NCBI GenBank assembly: GCA_016783145.1
Contig: JADHXD010000030.1
Coordinates: 1 to 39,815, forward strand
Direction of reading: 5' to 3'
From: Anaerolineae bacterium
GTDB taxonomy: Bacteria > Chloroflexota > Anaerolineae > JAFGEY01
Length of the DNA stretch: 39,815 bases
Within the stretch, counting starts at the first letter, position 1, and every line of letters begins with the position of its first letter. Under the pieces are notes generated by a model. That model saw only the letters and a list, made by a program, of their open reading frames with translations, made no database searches and was not told the origin of the DNA. Made by a program: the position numbers and the translations under genes. Shown in pieces: positions 35,001-39,815 of this stretch.

Positions 35001-35519
35001 TCCCAGGAGGGCAAAGAGCTGGACCGCCCCAGCATCTTCTGCAGCCCAGGATATCGCTTCATCGATCGCCTGGTTGCGGAGGACGGTGGCCTGTCCCTCA
35101 TCAAGGACCTCAAAGTGTGGGTCCAGCCCAGCCTCCGCCGGATGGGCACGGAGCATCTCTGCGCACAAACTGTGGATCGTGCCGATACGCGCTGCATCTA
35201 GCTTGCCGTACAGATCCTGCCACCTCTGCCGTTCGCTCACCTGAAGGTCGGCCCGCTCCAGATAGCGGCGGATCTCATCGCGCACCCGGTTCCGCATCTC
35301 TCGGGCAGCCTTGTGCGTGAACGTGATCGCAACAACAGACCGCAGAGGCAGGCCTTCCGCCAGCAGCGACAGGTATCGCGCCACCAGTGTCCGTGTCTTG
35401 CCCGTCCCCGCACCGGCGGTCACCACGACATCCTGCCCTCTCTGCAGGATAGCCGGCCACTGCTCAGCACTGGGAGACATCTGCACGACGATCGGATGGG
35501 GACTTGTTGGGCGCGTCAC
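32061..35519 (-). CDS. addA: AddA-type ATP-dependent helicase/nuclease subunit A
   Basis: A 1152-residue UvrD/RecB-like superfamily 1 helicase with C-terminal nuclease. Helicase motifs: TAGAGTGKT (34-42), AITFTHKAAREM, LVDEFQDTNSRQRDL, GDAKQSIYRFRGAD, MSIHAAKGLEFPVV and FYVAATRAREKLIL. The PD-(D/E)XK nuclease is at the C-terminus: GIIDALY (Asp1077) and EFKTD (Glu1090, Lys1092). With AddB it resects double-strand DNA ends to load RecA, stopping at Chi-like sites. GTG start three bases after addB with GGAGGG ahead of it. Somewhat shorter than B. subtilis AddA (~1230) but complete. Confidence 0.93.
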   Translation of the reverse strand: MTRPTSPHPIVVQMSPSAEQWPAILQRGQDVVVTAGAGTGKTRTLVARYLSLLAEGLPLRSVVAITFTHKAAREMRNRVRDEIRRYLERADLQVSERQRWQDLYGKLDAARIGTIHSLCAEMLRAHPAEAGLDPHFEVLDEGQATVLRNQAIDEAISWAAEDAGAVQLFALLGEVVLRQVLEELMRRRLEVAQCLSQVPEQPWPVWRPVLVAPILSFVGHKAVRARFAELLELRAEGAIDRAEAAGDRLAGPLRRLLALWNEIEAALRVDDTAAVSRRLAALRSEMKQVGQARNWKPAEPKVAIKELQVLYDASLSDLVGDGIDLSLDMRLADATPALCRLFRQGTAAYVRLKQRLQVQDFDDLEHSALALLERDRSVQTRWQQEVRAILVDEFQDTNSRQRDLVRLLNGDGGKLFIVGDAKQSIYRFRGADVAVFRSERSRIAREGGTDSQLATSYRAHRDLIAGLNDLLRPVLGEEQDLDRPWLEPFAPLLHHREDPGPGFVAPHIEMHLTVGSKTGGALVRAADALAARIESMVGAKEVQVVVDGQARPLEYGDIAILCRASSSFAAYEDALEKAGVPFLTVAGRGFYGRPEIRDLLNALQVFADPTDDVALVGLLRSPALGLSDATLYQICRHRDTAKTGTSLWSILRWADIGTWPEEEQPRIARAVSIVEHMQQQAGRISVASLLKAFLDETDYCAALIQAGQSRGARNVRKLLADANASGIVSVGEFLDYVRRLRTGGAHEGEARTTAEGALQIMSIHAAKGLEFPVVVIGDLTYGSGSRSSVLIDPQLGILPPLKADDSLHGGQRRAASAIYRVGQARDSDQDAAEQDRLFYVAATRAREKLILSGYIRLRQDGRPGQLGRWLGKLVDDGGLDLGCPGLEYHNEGAGVNRLNGCIGSTPVSCAIYEPEWVRSAQGQADAPALAKEKPMVQLPPALLEPVALEVELVDQKVSDQERPPPQRVWRVVPAVRRPRAPAWVVGSVVHEALAAWRFPTEQSTQRGGFERWARARARGYGLTDPRQLADAVRQSEALLTRFHVHPLCFEMVAADRRLHEVPYSLQMEGRLENGIIDALYQRQGVWTIVEFKTDAVRDPADLSRLLADQDYVAQSRRYVAAAERLLDQRVQAVLCLLNYAGQVHVHRIDGAS

Positions 35520-35522
35520 GGT

Positions 35523-38500
35523 CTACCCTCCATAGCCAGACCGGTATTGCCAACAGAAGCCTGCGGCAGGGCAGTAGCCAGGACAGCCGCTCTCAGGGAC
35601 AGAAGGTATGAAACGCCCGGCGCGTGCTCCGCACACAGCCTGCAGGGCACTGTCCTTTGCAGTCTCCATCGCTCCCGCTGCTCCGCCGTCGAACGTGCTG
35701 AGCCTGAAGGAGCTCGCCTCAGCGTGGCGCACGTGCCAGTAGAATCCGTCCTCGGGTTCCCCTAGCTCCAGCGCGTCTCGAGCCGCCAAGGCATAGAGTG
35801 GCAGTTGCAGCTTCTTTCCCTGTGCCACCTGCTGAGCGGTGTAGGCGGAGGGGCTGCTGGTCTTATAGTCGATGATCCGCAGGCGACCATCTGGCTTTCG
35901 ATCGATTCGGTCGATCAGACCACGAAGGCGGAACTGCTGATCTCGGTGGCTCACGAGCAGAGGAGCCGCACCCCTGAGGCCGAAGATTGCCTCGTACTGA
36001 TGAGGAACAAAGTCACCTTGTTCGCCCGCCAGTGCTTGCAGCGAGCGACTCACGTTGTGGGTGATCTCGGCGCGCGTCTGCGCCCACCATGCGGTCTCCC
36101 TGAACCCTTCCTGCTGTGGTGCGCCGTCGAGGATCTGTTCGGACACAGACGGCAGCGCTGCCAGAAGCTGCTCCACGTCGGCAGGGTCGCGCACAGCAGC
36201 CGACTGGTACACCTCTTCTAGAATGCGATGGTAGATGTTGCCCAATTGGCGTGAAGCCAACCCCTCGACAGGCTCCTCCCGCGATTCCAGGCCCAGCGCA
36301 TGCTGGATGAAAAACAGAAAAGGACAAGTCTGGTAGCTTTCCAGGCGACTGGGACTCCAAACATGATCGGGGCCGAATCGACACGCAAGGGCATCCGCCA
36401 CATCGCTCAGGTCTCCATCGTAGACACTTCCCGGGGCGCGTTCCTGGCGCTGCAGCAGGACCCGAGTCGCCAGGTCCAGGGCGAGCCGGCGGAATGGATT
36501 GGCCTGATCGGCCCACTCGCAGACGGTGTCAAAGCCGGGGTGGACGGCCAGGCTTTCCATCAACTCAGGCCAGGAAGAGGCATACGTGGGGTCGGGAACA
36601 CTCTCTCCACTCAACCTCACCGGACGTGCATCCACCAGCCTCCTTACTTCCTCCCAGAACGGCGATGCCTGCCACAGAGCACCATTGTCCGCCAGTCGGG
36701 GACGCGTGAGAAGCAAGCGCTCTGAGGGACGGGTGATCGCCTCGTAAAAGAACTCGGCTTCTGCACTCTCGACTGAGGGCTCCAGCCTCAGCCCGAATTC
36801 CTCGCGGAGGCGTTGCCGGTCGGCATCGCGTAGGAAGGCATCTTCTCTCAGCGTCGCTGGGAACTCTCCCTCCGCCATGCCAAGTACCGCGACTGCCCGG
36901 AAGGACACCCCGCGGGCGCCGGCCACTTCGACCACGGCAATCTCGTCCCTGTCCGCACGGACCGGCATGCGATACGTCGAGGCGTCAACCGCGCCGACCA
37001 GCTCCCCAAAGAAGCGCGCATAGTCCGCGGCGGGCGTCCCCAGTGCCTCTTCGGCCCAGACCAGGCCGCGCAAGCCATCCTTGAGGGCTCGGAGTGCAGC
37101 CAGGTCGCGCTGCTCAACCTCTCCTCCAGCGCTCCTGACTCGATCCACGATGCGCAGGGATGTGGTCTCTGCGTCTCCATCCGCACGAGCCAGCAGGCGT
37201 GAGTGCCCCAGTCCCACGTCAGAGCCGATGAGGGTCTCCAACCAGCGAACAAAGTCTCGATGGGCGCACTCACCCGATGGTGGCACCAGTCTGCGCACAA
37301 AGCGGTGGAACATCCCCCGAAGACGCTCTGCCTCGGACCCCACGAGCACGCCCTCTGCCGGGCCTCGTTCTTCATCGTACGCAGCGCTGGATCTGTGCCC
37401 AGGCTCCGGTCCGGCCTCCCCCTGACCTGCGTCCCCCTGGTCAGGGGCGCACGTGTCACGGAATGCCTCCTCCCACTGGGCCATTCCGCCGATGACCCGG
37501 CCTGCACGAGCCAGTGCATCCAGCCTATCCGCGTCCTCTGGCACGATGCCGATAGGCTCTGCGGCTCCCTCGTCAGGCAGGGCCGACCAGTCAAAGTAAG
37601 GGGACCGCCAGGCCTCGATCACCAGCCGGCGAGGCAGGGATGGCGATGGATCATCCTCTGCGCCTGGCAGTGCGAGCCGCAGCAGGTCCAGGATGGACGC
37701 GACCGCCGGGTTGCTTCGCAGGGGCAAGCCGTCGACCAAGCGCAGGGGCAGACCGAACTCGGCAGCAGTCTGTACGATGAAAGGGCGATAGGGCGTGATA
37801 GAACGAGCAAGAAGAGCCACCTCGCCAGGGCGCATCTCATCCAGTACGAGGCGGGCCTTCAGCCATCGCAGTGCAGCGCGCACCTCTCCTGCTCGGTCGG
37901 GCGCTTCGATCAGTTCGACAGAGGTTCCCGCTTCGACGCGGGATGCGGCGCTGTTGAGGAGGTTTACCTCCAGATGAGCCAGCGCGGGAGCACGGAAAGA
38001 CGTTCGTTCTGGCAGAGGGGCTGCCCGCACCCTCAGAACGCGCTCCAGTTCTACACGTGTGTTGGAGAAGCGCCTGTGGACCAGCGGTCTCTCACTGCCG
38101 CCGCCATCGCCCGTCGCGGTGACGATCACTTCCCCCACACGGCAGGCCAAGACCTGCAGCAACGCCAACTGCACCGGTGTGTAGTCGCCGAACCCGTCCA
38201 CAACCAGGAGCGGCCACTGGCGCCCGACGTCCAATGCCCGCTCCGTCAGTGACTCTACTGCGAGCCATCCCATTCCTGCCCGGTCAGCCCAACCCTGCGC
38301 CTGAACGCGGCCCTGGTAGGTCTGATACAGCCACGCCAACTCCTGCAGTCGAGGTTCGCCTCCCATACTGCGCACGGCATCAGCAAAGACTTCTGGCCAG
38401 ACGCGTGCAGCTTTCAGCTCACCGATCAGTCGCTGCAGCACCTGGACAAAGCCAGGGCGGTCGGTGAGCGGTGCATAGTGTACCAGCGCCAGGTCCCCCA

Positions 38501-38783
38501 CGATCGCACGCATCAGCCGGTACTGCACCGGCTCGCTCAGCTCGGTGTACACCTCGCCAGCCAGGCTCAGGCATTCCGCGTACAACTGATCAAAAGTCAG
38601 CACACGCACACCGATGCTGCCACCGGCTTGCGCAAGCCGGCGACGCCAGGCACGCGCCTGAAGAGGGTCAGGAACAATGACGCGAGGGATCTCACTCAAG
38701 CCGCGCGCCGCACTACGGGCCAGCTCGAGCACATAGGCAGTCTTTCCCGCTCCAGCCGGGGCGACATACAGGGAGGCGACCAT
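35523..38783 (-). CDS. addB: AddB-type nuclease subunit with Fe-S cluster
   Basis: A 1086-residue partner of AddA. The N-terminal helicase-like fold has an intact Walker A (APAGAGKT, 8-15), followed by degenerate helicase motifs. The C-terminal nuclease shows GLIDRID (Asp958) and IIDYKTS (Asp972, Lys974). The iron-sulfur staple of AddB is complete: Cys820 in YQTCPFLFF, then Cys1067, Cys1071 and Cys1077 in CPGYCPAAGFC at the extreme C-terminus. A low-complexity acidic insert lies near residue 455. ATG start with GAGGAG six bases upstream. Order addB-addA is the usual one. Confidence 0.92.
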   Translation of the reverse strand: MVASLYVAPAGAGKTAYVLELARSAARGLSEIPRVIVPDPLQARAWRRRLAQAGGSIGVRVLTFDQLYAECLSLAGEVYTELSEPVQYRLMRAIVGDLALVHYAPLTDRPGFVQVLQRLIGELKAARVWPEVFADAVRSMGGEPRLQELAWLYQTYQGRVQAQGWADRAGMGWLAVESLTERALDVGRQWPLLVVDGFGDYTPVQLALLQVLACRVGEVIVTATGDGGGSERPLVHRRFSNTRVELERVLRVRAAPLPERTSFRAPALAHLEVNLLNSAASRVEAGTSVELIEAPDRAGEVRAALRWLKARLVLDEMRPGEVALLARSITPYRPFIVQTAAEFGLPLRLVDGLPLRSNPAVASILDLLRLALPGAEDDPSPSLPRRLVIEAWRSPYFDWSALPDEGAAEPIGIVPEDADRLDALARAGRVIGGMAQWEEAFRDTCAPDQGDAGQGEAGPEPGHRSSAAYDEERGPAEGVLVGSEAERLRGMFHRFVRRLVPPSGECAHRDFVRWLETLIGSDVGLGHSRLLARADGDAETTSLRIVDRVRSAGGEVEQRDLAALRALKDGLRGLVWAEEALGTPAADYARFFGELVGAVDASTYRMPVRADRDEIAVVEVAGARGVSFRAVAVLGMAEGEFPATLREDAFLRDADRQRLREEFGLRLEPSVESAEAEFFYEAITRPSERLLLTRPRLADNGALWQASPFWEEVRRLVDARPVRLSGESVPDPTYASSWPELMESLAVHPGFDTVCEWADQANPFRRLALDLATRVLLQRQERAPGSVYDGDLSDVADALACRFGPDHVWSPSRLESYQTCPFLFFIQHALGLESREEPVEGLASRQLGNIYHRILEEVYQSAAVRDPADVEQLLAALPSVSEQILDGAPQQEGFRETAWWAQTRAEITHNVSRSLQALAGEQGDFVPHQYEAIFGLRGAAPLLVSHRDQQFRLRGLIDRIDRKPDGRLRIIDYKTSSPSAYTAQQVAQGKKLQLPLYALAARDALELGEPEDGFYWHVRHAEASSFRLSTFDGGAAGAMETAKDSALQAVCGARAGRFIPSVPESGCPGYCPAAGFCWQYRSGYGG

Positions 38784-38807
38784 CAGAGACTCCTCATCGC
38801 CTGATCT

Positions 38808-39815
38808 TTACCTGGCCCGAACCCAAATCGGACTTGACCACGCGCGCTGACCGTTCCTTTGCTCGACGCGGACTCTGTAGTGAGTCTCGTGGTCAAGCGG
38901 CTCGTCATCCACAAACTCAAGGGTCGCCGTGTAGCCGGACTCGGGGATGACGCGGTGCAGCTTTGCCTTGCAGGCGAGCTGATAGTACACGTCCCCCCGC
39001 TTCGCCTCTGGCGGCTCAACGCCCGTTGTCTCCTGCACCCTGCGCACGCAGTCCTCGCGATACCACAGCAGGCGGCTGCGTTCAGCACAGGCTCTCACCG
39101 TGTCGCGCTCTTCCAGACCGTTGAGGCGTAGAACCAGCTCGGCGTCTGGATCGGCGTCAAACTCAAAGAGAGTGGCTCCCTGCCAGGGCCGGCCCACGTA
39201 CGCCTGGCGGCTGACCATGGAAAAGCGCGCTGTCTCCCCGGCAAGCTCGGGCACGCCCTGGTCGCGTGTCACCCAGCAGGGCTCCCATCCCAACATCCGG
39301 CCTCCCCCTACTGAGAGGGTGCCCTCCCAATGTGGGTCAGCAAGGGGGATGTCGCCAGGACGCGGTCCCCAACCTGCCTCCACACGCACTTTGAAGCGGG
39401 CTCTCTTTCCCGGGGGCGGCAGGTCCCACGTGCCCTGGTGGCAGTGCGTAGCCAGCACGCGACCTTCCCGCAGGATCTCGATCCGGTCAAGGGCATCTGA
39501 ACCCCGGACGCTGACGTGGATCTGACGCCTGGAGGTGTGCGTGAGGATGCTTCCCATCGGGTCTCCATTGCAGGTGAAAGCAAGCTCGATCCGATCGCCT
39601 GTGACTCCATAGACCCGTCGCTTGAGGAAGGCATCCCACAGGCTCTCGCGCGTCAGTTCCGGAGCCAGACAAGCCGTAAGGCCCTGCCCCCAGTGTCCGG
39701 GCATGTTGGTCCAATTGTCTGGTGAGCAGACCGCCCCAAGATGCAGGCCCGTGTCGAGCGCTTCCTGATACGTCCCACCGCCGACCCCGGGCCCCATATG
39801 CGAGTTGTGCCGCAG
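38808..39815 (-). CDS. DUF3604/PHP-like protein, C-terminal part (5' end beyond window)
   Basis: The frame runs through the window edge, so the start is missing; about 335 residues are visible. The first residues (HNSHMGPGVGG) look like the end of a PHP-type metal-binding barrel, followed by LGAVCSPDNWTNMPGH, APELTRESLWDAFLKRRVYGVTGDRIELAF and a beta-sandwich tail with a DALDRIEILREG segment. This is the C-terminal layout of DUF3604-type proteins, putative PHP metallohydrolases. The remaining region (LFEFDADPDAELVLRLNG, RVRVEQRNGQRAWSSPIWV) is beta-rich. Only 24 bases separate it from addB, so it may lead the repair operon. Function unknown. Confidence 0.62.
   Translation of the reverse strand: MRHNSHMGPGVGGGTYQEALDTGLHLGAVCSPDNWTNMPGHWGQGLTACLAPELTRESLWDAFLKRRVYGVTGDRIELAFTCNGDPMGSILTHTSRRQIHVSVRGSDALDRIEILREGRVLATHCHQGTWDLPPPGKRARFKVRVEAGWGPRPGDIPLADPHWEGTLSVGGGRMLGWEPCWVTRDQGVPELAGETARFSMVSRQAYVGRPWQGATLFEFDADPDAELVLRLNGLEERDTVRACAERSRLLWYREDCVRRVQETTGVEPPEAKRGDVYYQLACKAKLHRVIPESGYTATLEFVDDEPLDHETHYRVRVEQRNGQRAWSSPIWVRAR

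Noticed and set aside
1-39815. tRNA, rRNA, CRISPR arrays, insertion sequences, phage genes, attachment sites and replication origins
   Set aside because: I looked for cloverleaf-like spacing, regularly spaced direct repeats, transposase or integrase motifs and terminal inverted repeats, and saw none; small structured RNAs could still be missed by eye.

Overview
The window is a high-GC, gene-dense bacterial chromosome segment with no tRNA, rRNA, CRISPR array or insertion sequence that I can see. Gene content and style suggest a Chloroflexota (Anaerolineae-like) bacterium, probably from an uncultured lineage: a secreted protein built from golvesin-like, PKD-like and PPC-like domains that ends in an LPLILK-type tail, a membrane-anchored Ser/Thr kinase, an FHA plus winged-helix regulator, tandem DUF881 proteins and a double-length UvrA. 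This placement is inference from gene style; there is no marker gene. Promoters that can be read are ordinary sigma70/sigmaA type (TTGACA-17-TAnnnT), and many starts are GTG or TTG behind good Shine-Dalgarno sequences.

Layout. (1) 1-2256: 3' part of a large secreted multidomain protein whose caspase-like C13 domain lacks the catalytic cysteine. (2) 2275-4276, minus strand: lipoprotein plus two tandem DUF881 membrane proteins, driven by a near-consensus promoter that diverges from (3) a CoA-disulfide reductase/rhodanese fusion, 4490-6178 plus. (4) 6183-9494, minus strand: MATE transporter, small membrane protein, and an N-acylglucosamine 2-epimerase family enzyme. (5) 9948-16195, plus strand: a DUF5591 (archaeosine-synthase-like) protein translationally coupled to a giant Lhr helicase. 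(6) 16252-25045, minus strand: a probable operon read from a TTGACA/TACAAT promoter at 25145-25173: GNAT acetyltransferase, tandem UvrA, squalene/prenyl-cyclase-like protein, RidA-type protein, threonine-synthase-like enzyme and a 47-codon permease N-terminus; the DUF6935-like gene at the end has its own promoter. (7) 25281-28541, minus strand: four-repeat membrane protein, Ser/Thr kinase carrying the same membrane repeat, and an FHA/winged-helix regulator. (8) 28640-39815, minus strand: a tightly packed run of addB, addA, M42 aminopeptidase, Fe-S uracil-DNA glycosylase and a PHP-type family X polymerase, preceded by the 3' part of a DUF3604/PHP-like gene.

How the parts fit: regions 5, 6 and 8 are all nucleic-acid maintenance (Lhr helicase; UvrA paralogue; AddAB end resection, base excision and PolX processing). 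Region 7 looks like a self-contained phospho-signalling unit (membrane kinase, membrane partner, phosphothreonine-reading transcription factor). The most unusual items are the tandem UvrA, whose two halves have lost complementary accessory domains; the PolX whose polymerase active-site aspartates are replaced while the PHP nuclease domain is kept; the membrane repeat shared between the kinase and its neighbour; and the DUF5591-Lhr coupling.
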